The translations under genes were made by a program, and so were the position numbers. A model generated the notes under the pieces. It was not told the DNA's origin and ran no database searches. It was given only the letters and a program-made list of their open reading frames with translations. A stretch of DNA of 46,045 bases from Aliiruegeria lutimaris (GTDB lineage: Bacteria > Pseudomonadota > Alphaproteobacteria > Rhodobacterales > Rhodobacteraceae), in NCBI RefSeq assembly GCF_900099935.1, contig NZ_FNEK01000037.1, forward strand, positions 1-46,045, in the 5' to 3' direction. Below, in pieces: positions 25,486-34,431 of the stretch (the stretch's first letter is position 1; each line of letters starts with the position of its first letter).

Positions 25486-27096
25486 ATGTTGTTTGAGTCC
25501 GATTTGAGAATCCGCACGTCGCGGAAATCCTTTGCTACGTCCGCATCCCTGCGCCGCTTCACACGCGAAGAGGATGGCGGGCTGATAATATTCACCCTTT
25601 TCATCCTGATCTGCATGTTGCTGGCCATTGGCATGGCGATCGACACGGTGCGCACCGAGTTCACCCGCATCAAGATGCAGAACGTGACCGATGCCGCCGT
25701 TCTGGCCGCGGCCGATCTGGACCAGACGCTGGATCCGAAATCGGTGGTCGAGGATCATCTCCGCCGTGCGGGCCTCAATCCCGACGACGTGCAGATCACT
25801 GTCACGCAGGGTATCGACTCGCGCCAGGTCTCTGCCGTGACCAACTACGACGTGCCGACGATGTTCATGAACATGGTTGGCATCAAGGATCTCTCCGCCC
25901 CTGCCGCCGGCACCGCCATGGAATCGGTGAGCGAGCTGGAAATCGCCCTCGTGCTCGACAATTCCGGATCGATGGCGAGCAACAGCAATTACCGGATGAA
26001 CCTTCTGAAGCCGGCCGCGAAGAACTTTGTCGAACAGGTTCTCGACAATGACAGCTCCGACGGCAAGGTCGCCATCTCCATCATTCCCTTCGCTACCCAG
26101 GTTACCGCCGGTGCGGGCCTTCTTAGCCAGTACAAGGTTTCCGATGAACACAGCTATTCTCACTGCGTTACTTTCGACGACGCGGATTTCTCCGCGGCGA
26201 AGCTGTCGACGACGCAGCCGCTCAACCGGACCGCGCATTTCGATCCGAGCAACACCCGGATGCCGCCGTATTCCAGCTCGCGCGTCTGCCGCACCGATAC
26301 GAGCCGCGAGATCACGCCCTGGTCCGATGATGTCGACTACCTGAAAGGGCGGATCGACGCCATGGTCGGCTCCGGCTGGACCTCGATCGAGATCGGCGCC
26401 AAATGGGGGGCCGCCCTACTTGACCCGTCCTCGCGCCCGGTTCTGACGGCGCTCATCGAAGACAAGACGGTGGACGCGAAATTCGCCGGCCAACCCTTCG
26501 ACTACGGCAGCAGCGACGCCGAAGTCAGCCGGATGAAATATCTCGTCATCATGTCCGATGGCGAAAATACCAGCCAATACGACATCAAATCCCCTTACCG
26601 CGACGGGCTGTCGCCGCTGTTTCTCGACGGGGATACCGCCTCGCTCAACAACCTATCCTACTACGACGCCGATCACAGTGGCGACAGCAAGTACTACCGC
26701 TTCGACATCAGCGCCTGGCGTCAGCAACCCACCGGCCAGGACAATGCCAGGCAGCTTTCCTGGCCCGAGGTCTGGGACATGATGAGCGTCAAGTATTACG
26801 TCAACAGGGTCGAAGCGAAGGTTCCCGGGCTGATTGACCGAACCACCTATTCCGATGTGGTCACGGGCCCCTCCAGCACCACCAAGAACACTCGCACCTC
26901 CAATATCTGCAAAGCAGCCAAGGATGCGGGCGTGCTGGTCTTCACCATCGGCATGGACACCTATGGACAGGGCGATACAACACTGGCCGATTGTGCCTCC
27001 GGTCCGTCCTATTTCTACGACGTGGAGAGCGACGACCTCGATCAGGCCTTCACCTCCATCGCCAGGACGATCAACCAGCTGCGACTGACCAACTAG
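25486..27096 (+). CDS. TadG-like pseudopilin with von Willebrand factor A domain (copy 1)
   Basis: Membrane-anchored surface protein of 536 residues. The N-terminus has the TadE/G-type segment (REEDGGLIIFTLFILICMLLAIGMAID, transmembrane about residues 31-52) followed by TDAAVLAAADLDQTLDP. Next comes a vWA domain with a complete MIDAS core DNSGS (Asp158, Ser160, Ser162) and a late YLVIMSDGENT motif. Vibrio/Aggregatibacter TadG acts with TadE and TadF in Flp pilus assembly or adhesion. Here the cluster has only pseudopilin-like genes and no TadA ATPase, so it probably relies on a machine encoded elsewhere. A perfect 10-bp hairpin follows the stop codon and a strong terminator lies 133 bp further. 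Confidence 0.85.
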   Translation: MLFESDLRIRTSRKSFATSASLRRFTREEDGGLIIFTLFILICMLLAIGMAIDTVRTEFTRIKMQNVTDAAVLAAADLDQTLDPKSVVEDHLRRAGLNPDDVQITVTQGIDSRQVSAVTNYDVPTMFMNMVGIKDLSAPAAGTAMESVSELEIALVLDNSGSMASNSNYRMNLLKPAAKNFVEQVLDNDSSDGKVAISIIPFATQVTAGAGLLSQYKVSDEHSYSHCVTFDDADFSAAKLSTTQPLNRTAHFDPSNTRMPPYSSSRVCRTDTSREITPWSDDVDYLKGRIDAMVGSGWTSIEIGAKWGAALLDPSSRPVLTALIEDKTVDAKFAGQPFDYGSSDAEVSRMKYLVIMSDGENTSQYDIKSPYRDGLSPLFLDGDTASLNNLSYYDADHSGDSKYYRFDISAWRQQPTGQDNARQLSWPEVWDMMSVKYYVNRVEAKVPGLIDRTTYSDVVTGPSSTTKNTRTSNICKAAKDAGVLVFTIGMDTYGQGDTTLADCASGPSYFYDVESDDLDQAFTSIARTINQLRLTN

Positions 27097-27103
27097 AAGG
27101 TGA

Positions 27104-27133
27104 CCCAGGGTAAGACGAGAAAGTTACCCTGGG
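27104..27133 (+). repeat. Perfect 10-bp inverted repeat behind TadG copy 1
   Basis: CCCAGGGTAA (27104-27113) and TTACCCTGGG (27124-27133) are perfect inverted arms with a 10-base loop, beginning seven bases after the stop codon. No T-run follows, so it is more likely an RNA 3'-end stabilising or processing element than a terminator. Confidence 0.6.
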
Positions 27134-27229
27134 GAACCGTATCAAAGATTTACCTAGCGTAATTTTTAAAACAAAATCAATTGGTTCCGAAAGGGACACG
27201 CTTTGTTTCAGCACCTGAACGATTAACCA

Positions 27230-27257
27230 AAGCGGCGCCTAGAGGGCGCCGCTTTTC
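27230..27257 (+). terminator. Strong intrinsic terminator before TadG copy 2
   Basis: AAGCGGCGCC-TAGAG-GGCGCCGCTT is a perfect 10-bp stem with a five-base loop running into TTCT. It separates the transcript of TadG copy 1 from the broken copy 2. Confidence 0.8.
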
Positions 27258-27334
27258 TGTCATGTTCACAGTGCCCGATAACGCATCTGCTCCTCGGAGG
27301 GGGACGCAGCAAAAAAAGCTGTGGAAGAAGTAAA

Positions 27335-29182
27335 ATGTGTATTTCGGAGAATCCGAGCCGGACGCATACGTGTCACGGTCAGGTAAATGAGTTTGTTCGG
27401 GAGCAAGACGGAGGGCTGGTCGTCTTCAGCCTCTTCGTACTGTTGTGCATGATGCTCGCCATCGGCATGGCGATCGACGTGGCGCGTTTCGAGTATAACC
27501 GGGCAAAGCTGCAGCATACATTGGACCGGGCGGTCCTTGCCGCGGCAAACATGGAACAGACGCTCGACCCGGAATTCGTCGTCGAGGACTATTTCGACAA
27601 GGCCGGACTCGCCGACAACCTGAAGGATGTGAAAGTCTCGCAGGCGATCAACTACCGCACGGTCTCGGCCGAGGCCGGGGCCGAGATCGAGACGATCTTT
27701 CTCGACATGGTGGGGATCAACGAGTTGTTCGTGCCGGCCGCCGGCGAGGCCAATGAAACCCTGGCCGACCTGGAGGTCGCGCTGGTTCTCGACAATTCCG
27801 GCTCGATGGGATCGTGGACATCGAGTGGCAAGACGCGCCTGCAGCTTTTGCAGGAAGCGGCCAAGGATTTCGTCGAGACAGTGGCCAAGGAGGCCTCGGA
27901 TGAGGGAAGCACGATCATATCGCTCGTTCCCTTTGCCGAGCAGGTCACGGTCGGCAAGACGCTGCTCGACCAGTACAATGTCTCCAGCGAGCATGACACG
28001 ACCCATTGCGTCACCTTCGACAAAGAGGATTTCTATTCCGCGGCCATTGAGCCGACCGACGAACTCAGCCGGATGGCCTATTTCGATCCGGATAATTCCG
28101 GCTGGACGGTCTATGATCCGGAGATCTGCGACACGACCGGTGGGCGGGACATAACGCCCTGGACCGCGGATGCGGACACGCTCTACGACCGGATCGACGA
28201 TATGTATGCGAAGGGCTGGACCTCCATCGATGTCGGCACGAAGTGGGGGGTGGCCATGCTCGATCCTTCCGCCCAGTCCGTCCTGAGTTCAATGATCGAC
28301 GCAAAGAAGGTCGCTGGCGACCTCGAGGGACAGCCCTTCGACTACGATCGGGCGAGCACCATGAAGATCCTCGTGGTCATGTCCGACGGCGCGAACCGCT
28401 ATCAGCGCGATATCGAGGACGCGTACAAATCCGGCCTGTCGCCGCTCTTCTACAATTCGAAGGAAGAGCAGTATTCCTACTATCAGGACGATCAGTATTA
28501 TCGCGAAGGCACCACCTACACCTAAAAGTGCAAGAAAAAGGGGTGCTACTACTCCAGCACCACCGAAAATGACTGGTACGACACGCCCTATGGCGAAGTG
28601 GACGACAACGTCCAGATGACCTGGGCGGAAGTCTGGGCAGACATGACGGTCTACAAATTCGCCTACGAGTGCCTCTCGCCCGTCAATCACAACGGCAGCC
28701 ATTCCTACGCGAATTCCTACTTCAACGAGGTCCTGCGGGACATCGGCTCCAAGTACGAGACCACAAGGTTGGGCAACGAAAAGAACGCTTATACCTCCGC
28801 GATCTGCTCCGCCGCCAAGGAGGAAGGCATCCTGGTCTTCACCATTGGCATGGATACCGACGACAGCGTGGCCGATGAAACGCTAGAAGACTGTGCGACG
28901 CTCTCGTCCTATTACTACGACGTGCAGAGCGTGGACATCGCCAGCGCCTTTGCGTCGATCGCGCTGCAGATCAACCAGCTTCGCCTGACACAATACCGCT
29001 CACGGCCGGATAGACCGGTCGTGACCGTCCACGAACCAGCAACAAACCGCGCGTTTGACCCTCTCTTGCCCCAATTCAGCCACACGGGCGCGGTTGAATT
29101 CCGGCAAGGACTCCCGAGCCGGAGCACGAGAGCCAGTGCGGCAGGCCGGAGAACAGGAAATGCTATTTGGGACGAGATTTGA
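27335..29182 (+). pseudogene. TadG-like vWA paralogue (copy 2) interrupted by an in-frame stop
   Basis: Second copy of the adjacent TadG-like gene, with the same layout: transmembrane segment LVVFSLFVLLCMMLAIGMAID, MIDAS core DNSGS (Asp153, Ser155, Ser157) and ILVVMSDGANR. The frame stops at TAA 28523-28525 (codon 397), then continues in the same frame with clear homology (MTWAEVWADMTVYKF, ILVFTIGMDTDDS, FASIALQINQLRLT) to 29182. There is no frameshift, only one stop codon. At the C-terminus copy 1 ends QLRLTN-stop, whereas copy 2 reads QLRLTQ then TAC (28994-28996) and runs on 62 more residues, suggesting that a former TAG stop was also lost. Either a true pseudogene or a sequencing error at one or both points; readthrough is a remote option. 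Confidence 0.8.
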
Positions 29183-29200
29183 GAAACCGAGGATAGTGGA

Positions 29201-29746
29201 ATGAGTGGGAGAACAGGTTCGATATTGCGCCCTTGGCGCGGACGCCTGCACAGGGAGGACGGAAACGCGACCATCGAGTTCGTCATCCTGTTCCCGATCT
29301 TCATGGTCCTTTTCATGAATGCCTTCGAGATCGGCTTGCTGATGGTCCGCCAGGTGATGCTGGACCGCGCCACCGACATCGTCGTGCGCGCGCTGCGCAT
29401 CGGCGAATGGGACGATCCGACCTATGACGAGGTAAAGACCAATATCTGCAACGAGGCGCTGATCCTGCCAAATTGCAACGAGAATCTGCGGCTCAATCTC
29501 AGCGCGGTCGATGAGAGCAGTTGGACCATCACGCCTGGCGCCTCGCTGTGTGTCGACAAGACCGCCACCATCCAGCCTGCTGTCACCTTCGAACTGGGCG
29601 TCCAGCACGAGATGATGCTGGTTCAGGTCTGCGCATTGCAGGAGCCGTTCTTCCCGTTGACCGGTCTGGGTCTGAGGCTTCCGCGAGTCGATGACGATCA
29701 CTACGCGCTGATGACCCAATCCGCTTTTGTTAACGAACCGGGATAA
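29201..29746 (+). CDS. TadE-like pseudopilin
   Basis: Pseudopilin-like membrane protein of 181 residues. The TadE signature is the short basic N-terminus followed by EDGNATIEFVILFPIFMVLFMNAFEIGLLMVRQVMLDRATD (residues about 19-60), in which the E of IEF and the F of FPIF are conserved. The rest is a periplasmic domain with several cysteines. GAGGA sits about eight bases before the ATG. It follows the broken TadG copy 2 and precedes the TadF-like gene by 17 bp. Confidence 0.85.
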   Translation: MSGRTGSILRPWRGRLHREDGNATIEFVILFPIFMVLFMNAFEIGLLMVRQVMLDRATDIVVRALRIGEWDDPTYDEVKTNICNEALILPNCNENLRLNLSAVDESSWTITPGASLCVDKTATIQPAVTFELGVQHEMMLVQVCALQEPFFPLTGLGLRLPRVDDDHYALMTQSAFVNEPG

Positions 29747-29763
29747 GGGAGGAACGCTGCACC

Positions 29764-30372
29764 ATGTCCGACCGCATTTTCCGCCCCACCCTCCACGCGC
29801 TTCGTCAGCTCCGTGACCGGACCGACGGCTCGCTCTCGGTCGAAGCCGCCATCATCATGCCGTTGCTCTGCGCGGTCTATGTCGGCTCCTTCGTCTGGTT
29901 CGACGCGTTCCGGATGCAGAACGTCAACCTCAAGGCGACCTACACCATTGCCGACATGATCAGCCGCGAGGCCGACGGGATCGACGAGGCCTATTTCAAA
30001 GGCATGGACGATATCTATGACTACCTGACCTATGGCGATTACGAGACCCACCTGCGCCTGACGATCATCGAATGTACCGATAAATGCGAAGACGACTCCG
30101 AGCGCGTGCTGGAAGTCTGCTGGTCGAAGGCCAGCGAAGGTCGCGCCATACTGACCACGGCCGATCTGCAGGCCCGTGCCAGCCAGGTGCCAATCTTCCC
30201 GCTGGGCGACGAACTGATCGTCGCCGAGACCTTCATGGCCTATAGCCCCGCCTTCGATGTCGGGCTGGATCCGCAGGTTTTCGAGAACATCGTCTTCACC
30301 GCCCCGCGCATGTCCGGGCAGATGAAATACACCAAGTCGAACGACAGCGTCGAACACTGCTACAACAACTGA
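29764..30372 (+). CDS. TadE/TadF-like pseudopilin
   Basis: Pseudopilin-like protein of 202 residues, with one transmembrane segment after a basic leader (RTDGSLSVEAAIIMPLLCAVYVGSFVWFDAF) and a periplasmic domain ending in EHCYNN. The SVEAAI(I)MP pattern is the TadE/F-type equivalent of the TadE motif. GGGAGGAA precedes the ATG. It is the last gene of the Tad-type group and is followed by a GC-rich hairpin, then by a convergent gene. Confidence 0.8.
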   Translation: MSDRIFRPTLHALRQLRDRTDGSLSVEAAIIMPLLCAVYVGSFVWFDAFRMQNVNLKATYTIADMISREADGIDEAYFKGMDDIYDYLTYGDYETHLRLTIIECTDKCEDDSERVLEVCWSKASEGRAILTTADLQARASQVPIFPLGDELIVAETFMAYSPAFDVGLDPQVFENIVFTAPRMSGQMKYTKSNDSVEHCYNN

Positions 30373-30374
30373 AC

Positions 30375-30395
30375 CGGGGCGCGTCGGTCGCCCCG
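30375..30395 (+). terminator. GC-rich hairpin after the Tad-type group
   Basis: CGGGGCG-N7-CGCCCCG forms a seven-base-pair stem directly behind the stop codon, without a T-run. It may act as a Rho-assisted or bidirectional terminator between convergent genes. Confidence 0.35.
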
Positions 30396-30422
30396 TGGCG
30401 GGCGTCCATTCCCGGGGGCACT

Positions 30423-30944
30423 CTACGGCGCGTCGGGCGATTGTCCCGTCTGGCGAGCAAGCAGCAGCGCCGAGAGGATCTCGGCCACCGACTTGGTTTC
30501 CCCCGCCGCCGTGATGCCGCCGACACCGACCCGCTTGCCGACCCGCCACCAAAGCCCGGGCGCCCAGTGGTTGCCATCGGGAGAAGACACCGAGAGGCGG
30601 AGCAGGAAGCCGTTCGACGGCTTGATCGCGAAAGCGCCACGTTCGATCGCCACCACATCCTCGACCCGCACGACCACCCGGCCGGTACTTTCCCGTAATT
30701 CTTCCGCCGTCAGCACCAGCGAATTCTCCGTCGCCCGGCGCAGCTTTTCAGCCAGGAAAAGGGTCAATCCCCCAAGGGCGATCAGGAAGACCTGCCAGTG
30801 CAGCACGGCTGGCGGCTTGACGATACCGAGATATACAAGGCCCGCTCCCAGCGTGCACAGCACGGCAATGCCAAGGATGCGCCGAGGCGCCGATGCCGAG
30901 ATGGTGGCCAGGATCTCTTCGGAGGGGGAGTCATTTTCGATCAT
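30423..30944 (-). CDS. Conserved two-TM membrane protein of unknown function
   Basis: Predicted inner-membrane protein of 173 residues. Two hydrophobic segments (residues about 24-41, ILGIAVLCTLGAGLVYLGIV; and about 49-67, WQVFLIALGGLTLFLAEKL) are followed by a soluble domain resembling a PH-like fold (NSLVLTAEELRESTGRVVVRVEDVVAIERG, then FLLRLS and APGLWWRVGKRVGVGG). No enzyme motif is seen. It is convergent with the Tad-type group and divergent from pirin. Confidence 0.75.
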   Translation of the reverse strand: MIENDSPSEEILATISASAPRRILGIAVLCTLGAGLVYLGIVKPPAVLHWQVFLIALGGLTLFLAEKLRRATENSLVLTAEELRESTGRVVVRVEDVVAIERGAFAIKPSNGFLLRLSVSSPDGNHWAPGLWWRVGKRVGVGGITAAGETKSVAEILSALLLARQTGQSPDAP

Positions 30945-31089
30945 GGCGCCTGATTACCCGCCAACTGTCCGAAGCGCGAGGGGAAATGGTTCATGTTCGA
31001 AAACGCACATTGCCACCGCGAACCCGAGAGTCCGCGGCGAATTGTAACAAGGCTCCCGCGAAGCTACTTTTGGGGAAAGGAGAGCGCAA

Positions 31090-32001
31090 ATGTCCCTCAG
31101 ACCCATTGACCACAAGTCCCGGGCAACCCTCACGATGGAAGGGGCCGGGGTGAAGCTGCACCGTGCCTTTGGTTTCCAGGACCCGGAACTCATGGACCCG
31201 TTCCTGCTGTTCGACGATTTTCGCAACGAACGGCCGGAAGATTTCCTCGCCGGTTTCCCGTGGCACCCGCATCGCGGCATCGAAACCATCACCTATGTGC
31301 TGAAAGGCACGGTCGAGCATGGCGACAGCCTCGGCAATTCCGGCTCGCTCGGCGCGGGCGACGTGCAGTGGATGACTGCCGGGTCGGGCATCCTGCACCA
31401 GGAGATGCCCTCAGGCAACGAGACCGGCCAGATGCATGGCTTCCAGCTCTGGGCGAACCTGCCGGGCCAGTTGAAGATGACCGCGCCCCGCTACCAGGAT
31501 GTCGGCTCGACCGAAATCCCGGAGATTCTCGAAGACGACGGAACGCGGGTAAAGGTGATCATCGGTGATTTCTGGGGCCGCCGCGGCCCGGTGGACGGAA
31601 TCGCCGCCGATCCACTATATCTCGACATCTTCGTGCCCGCCGGGGTGCGTAAGACCTTCCCGGTGGACACCTACCGGCAGGCCTTTGCCTATGTCTTCGA
31701 AGGCGCCGGCGCCTTTGCCGACGCCGCCGCGCCGCAGGGCGTGTTGCTGGAAAAGGAAGTCATGGGGCGGGAAGTGAATATCCGCGACCTCTCTGGAAAC
31801 CGGACGATCATCCGCTTCGGACGCGGTGACGAGGTGGTGGTGCAGGCTGGCCCAGAAGGCGTGCGCTTCCTGCTGGTGGCGGGTGCACCTATCCGGGAGC
31901 CGGTTGCGTGGCACGGGCCCATCGTGATGAACACGCAGGAGGAGCTGCGCAAGGCCTTTGCCGAGCTGCGCAACGGAACCTTCATCCGCCCCGCCCATTA
32001 A
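31090..32001 (+). CDS. Pirin family protein
   Basis: Bicupin protein of 303 residues. The metal-binding cupin motif WHPHRGIETITYVLKG (three histidines/glutamate type) is intact, followed by QWMTAGSGILHQEMP, the standard pirin signature. Some pirins have quercetinase or redox-sensing roles, but the function here is not shown. GGAG lies eight bases before the ATG. It converges with the TetR gene, which stops 18 bases downstream. Confidence 0.93.
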   Translation: MSLRPIDHKSRATLTMEGAGVKLHRAFGFQDPELMDPFLLFDDFRNERPEDFLAGFPWHPHRGIETITYVLKGTVEHGDSLGNSGSLGAGDVQWMTAGSGILHQEMPSGNETGQMHGFQLWANLPGQLKMTAPRYQDVGSTEIPEILEDDGTRVKVIIGDFWGRRGPVDGIAADPLYLDIFVPAGVRKTFPVDTYRQAFAYVFEGAGAFADAAAPQGVLLEKEVMGREVNIRDLSGNRTIIRFGRGDEVVVQAGPEGVRFLLVAGAPIREPVAWHGPIVMNTQEELRKAFAELRNGTFIRPAH

Positions 32002-32019
32002 GGCAGCGCCAGAAAAACC

Positions 32020-32613
32020 TCACCCGGCGAGTCCGACGGCGCGCCGGGTCATGTCCCAATAGACCTGCTCGACATCGGACCGGCTCAACCGGCCGCTTTC
32101 GCGGAACCAGGTGCTGACGCCGGTAAGCATGGCGATCAGCCCCATAACCGCCACACGCGTATCGCTGATGGTGAATTGCCCGGCGGCGCAACCCTCGGTC
32201 AGAATGTCCTGCAGAGCGTCTTCGTACCGGCGCCGCAGGGATTCCAGCGCGACGAAATTCTCCGGCTCAAGGTTGCGAAGCTCCATGTAGGAAATGAACA
32301 CCTCGTCCGGCCGGTCGAGGTGATAGCGAATATGGAAGCGGACGAAGGTTTCGAGCTGCTGGGCCGGATCGGCCGATCGGGCAACCTCTTTCCAGCTCCC
32401 CAGAAGATGCTCCATATGCCCCTTCATCAGGTCGAAAAGCAGCGCCTGCTTGTCGGACGTATAGGCGTAGAGCGCGCCGGCCTGCACCCCGACCTCGGCC
32501 GCGATCTGGCGCATGGAGACAGCCGCGTAGCCATGCCGCGCAAAAAGCCTCAGCGCCGCGTCGCGGATCCTGGGGCCGGTGATTTCGGCATGGGAGCCTG
32601 TCTTTCTTGCCAT
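32020..32613 (-). CDS. TetR/AcrR family transcriptional regulator
   Basis: Repressor of 197 residues. The N-terminal TetR helix-turn-helix is intact (IRDAALRLFARHGYAAVSMRQIAAEVGVQAGALYAYTSDKQ). The C-terminal domain (YHLDRPDEVFISYMELRNL ... RRRYEDALQDILTEG) resembles regulators of acyl-CoA or fatty-acid type pathways (KstR2-like), which is inference. I start at 32613 (MARKTG); an alternative ATG at 32628 lies inside a palindrome that is probably its own operator. It is divergent from a lipoprotein gene across 106 bp. Confidence 0.88.
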   Translation of the reverse strand: MARKTGSHAEITGPRIRDAALRLFARHGYAAVSMRQIAAEVGVQAGALYAYTSDKQALLFDLMKGHMEHLLGSWKEVARSADPAQQLETFVRFHIRYHLDRPDEVFISYMELRNLEPENFVALESLRRRYEDALQDILTEGCAAGQFTISDTRVAVMGLIAMLTGVSTWFRESGRLSRSDVEQVYWDMTRRAVGLAG

Positions 32614-32626
32614 TGGCCGAGCATCC

Positions 32627-32644
32627 ATTGAACGAGCGTTCAAT
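32627..32644. promoter_or_regulatory. Palindromic TetR-type operator
   Basis: ATTGAACG-AG-CGTTCAAT is a perfect 18-bp palindrome (eight-base arms, two-base centre) lying 14 bases before the TetR start and 75 bases before the divergent lipoprotein start. Its size and symmetry are typical of TetR dimers. Autoregulation is inferred; the sequence shows only the palindrome. Confidence 0.7.
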
Positions 32645-32719
32645 TCAAGAGGACATTGTGTGTCTTGCTCCCGAGGGGGCGGCTTGGATAGGTTGCGCAC
32701 AGAGTAACCGGAGCCCGCG

Positions 32720-33049
32720 ATGCGCCCTGTCCCCCTGCTTGTCATGATATGCCTGTTTTTGTTGCCAACGGCCTGCGCCCAGTTTCCGGAATTGGACGCG
32801 AAGATAACCGACAAGGCCCGGCAGGCCGACCGCCCGGTGCTCACGGACAATGCCGTGGTGCTGGAACCCGCATCCGAAGCCCTGCTCGACACCGAGACAC
32901 GCGACGAGATGCTCGCCCGCGCCGCCGCCCTTCAAGCGCGCGCTGAAGCGGCAAGCGGGCCTGTAATTTCGCCAGAAGAAAGAGCAGAACTGCTGCGACG
33001 GGCGGCGGAGCTGCGCGCCGAAGCGGCACGCGTTGCACAGGAAAGCTGA
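32720..33049 (+). CDS. Small lipoprotein of unknown function
   Basis: Predicted envelope lipoprotein of 109 residues. It has a signal sequence (MRPVPLLVMICLFLLPTAC, with Cys19 as the candidate lipidated residue) and a mature part that is mostly alpha-helical and rich in Ala, Glu and Arg (ARAAALQARAEAASG). GGAG sits six bases before the ATG. It lies between the TetR gene and hom, and the shared intergenic palindrome suggests possible control by TetR. Confidence 0.72.
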   Translation: MRPVPLLVMICLFLLPTACAQFPELDAKITDKARQADRPVLTDNAVVLEPASEALLDTETRDEMLARAAALQARAEAASGPVISPEERAELLRRAAELRAEAARVAQES

Positions 33050-33118
33050 ACAGGCTAATCAGCCAAAGCCGCGATGCGGCAACGGACACCAAACCCTGAC
33101 CACACGGGAGTATCGAGC

Positions 33119-34405
33119 ATGACCCAACCCCTTCGCCTTGGCATTGCGGGACTTGGCACCGTCGGCACCGGTGTGATCAAGATCGTCCGCCAGAAAGCCA
33201 ACCTTCTGGCCGCGCGGACCGGCCGGCCCATCGAGATCTCCGCCGTCTCGGCCCGCAACCGGGACAAGGATCGCGGCGTGCCGATTTCGGGCTATGCCTG
33301 GGAAGACGATCCCGTGGCGCTGGCCACCCGCGACGATGTCGATGTGTTCGTCGAACTGATGGGCGGCAGCGATGGCCCCGCCAAAGCCGCGACCGAAGCC
33401 GCGATTGCCGCCGGCAAGGACGTGGTAACCGCGAACAAGGCGATGCTGGCCGTTCATGGGCAGGCACTGGCCGAGGCCGCCGAGAAAGCGGGCCACGTGA
33501 TCCGCTTCGAGGCCGCCGTCGCGGGTGGCATTCCCGTGGTCAAAGCGCTTACCGAGGGGCTTGCCGGCAACGAGATCACCCGCGTCATGGGGGTCATGAA
33601 CGGCACCTGCAACTACATCCTGACCCGGATGGAGGATGCCGGCCTGCCCTATGAAAAGGTCTTTGCCGAGGCGGATGCGCTTGGCTACCTGGAGGCGGAT
33701 CCGAACCTTGACGTCGGCGGCATCGATGCAGGCCACAAGCTTTCGTTGCTGGCCGCCATTGCTTTTGGCACCCAGGTGGATTTCGACGCGGTCGAACTGG
33801 AAGGCATCCAGAAGCTTTCGATCGACGATATCCGCACCGCGGCCAGCCTCGGCTACCGTATCAAGCTGCTGGGTGTGGCCCAGATGACCGGGCGCGGGCT
33901 GGAGCAGCGCATGTCGCCCTGCCTCGTTCCCGCCGACAGCCCGATCGGGCAATTGCAGGGTGGCACGAACATGGTCGTGCTGGAAGGCGACAGCGTCGGC
34001 CAGATCGTGATGCGCGGCGCGGGTGCGGGCGAAGGCCCGACCGCCAGCGCCGTGATGAGCGACATCATCGAGATCGCCCGCGGCACCAGGCTGACCACGT
34101 TCGGCCAGCCGGCCGCGGGGCTGGAGAAAGCACGCCCTGCCCGCGCCACGGCGCCGGCGCCCTATTACCTTCGCATGATCCTGAACGACAGACCCGGCGC
34201 GATGGCCAAGATCGCCACGGTTCTGGGCGAGGCCGGCATCAGCATCGACCGCATGCGCCAGACCCGGCACGACAGCGCCTCCGCCCCGGTGGTGATCGTC
34301 ACCCATAAAACCAGCCGGGATGCGCTCGACGCCGCGCTCGCCGCCTTCGGTGGGACCGGCGTGGTTCTGGGAGAGCCGGTGGCGATCCGGATCGAGCGGG
34401 TCTAG
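33119..34405 (+). CDS. hom: Homoserine dehydrogenase
   Basis: Reduces aspartate semialdehyde to homoserine for threonine and methionine synthesis. The 428-residue protein has the NAD(P) motif GIAGLGTVGTG (residues 8-18). The catalytic core contains VTANKAMLAVHG and the signature GVMNGTCNYILTRM, and a C-terminal ACT domain (about residue 350 on, YYLRMILNDRPGAMAKIATVL) follows for allosteric feedback. The start ATG has GGGAG at eight bases; the open frame extends 15 codons further upstream. It converges on pabB. Confidence 0.97.
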   Translation: MTQPLRLGIAGLGTVGTGVIKIVRQKANLLAARTGRPIEISAVSARNRDKDRGVPISGYAWEDDPVALATRDDVDVFVELMGGSDGPAKAATEAAIAAGKDVVTANKAMLAVHGQALAEAAEKAGHVIRFEAAVAGGIPVVKALTEGLAGNEITRVMGVMNGTCNYILTRMEDAGLPYEKVFAEADALGYLEADPNLDVGGIDAGHKLSLLAAIAFGTQVDFDAVELEGIQKLSIDDIRTAASLGYRIKLLGVAQMTGRGLEQRMSPCLVPADSPIGQLQGGTNMVVLEGDSVGQIVMRGAGAGEGPTASAVMSDIIEIARGTRLTTFGQPAAGLEKARPARATAPAPYYLRMILNDRPGAMAKIATVLGEAGISIDRMRQTRHDSASAPVVIVTHKTSRDALDAALAAFGGTGVVLGEPVAIRIERV

Positions 34406-34431
34406 AACAGTTCGGGACTTCCCCAAACCCT

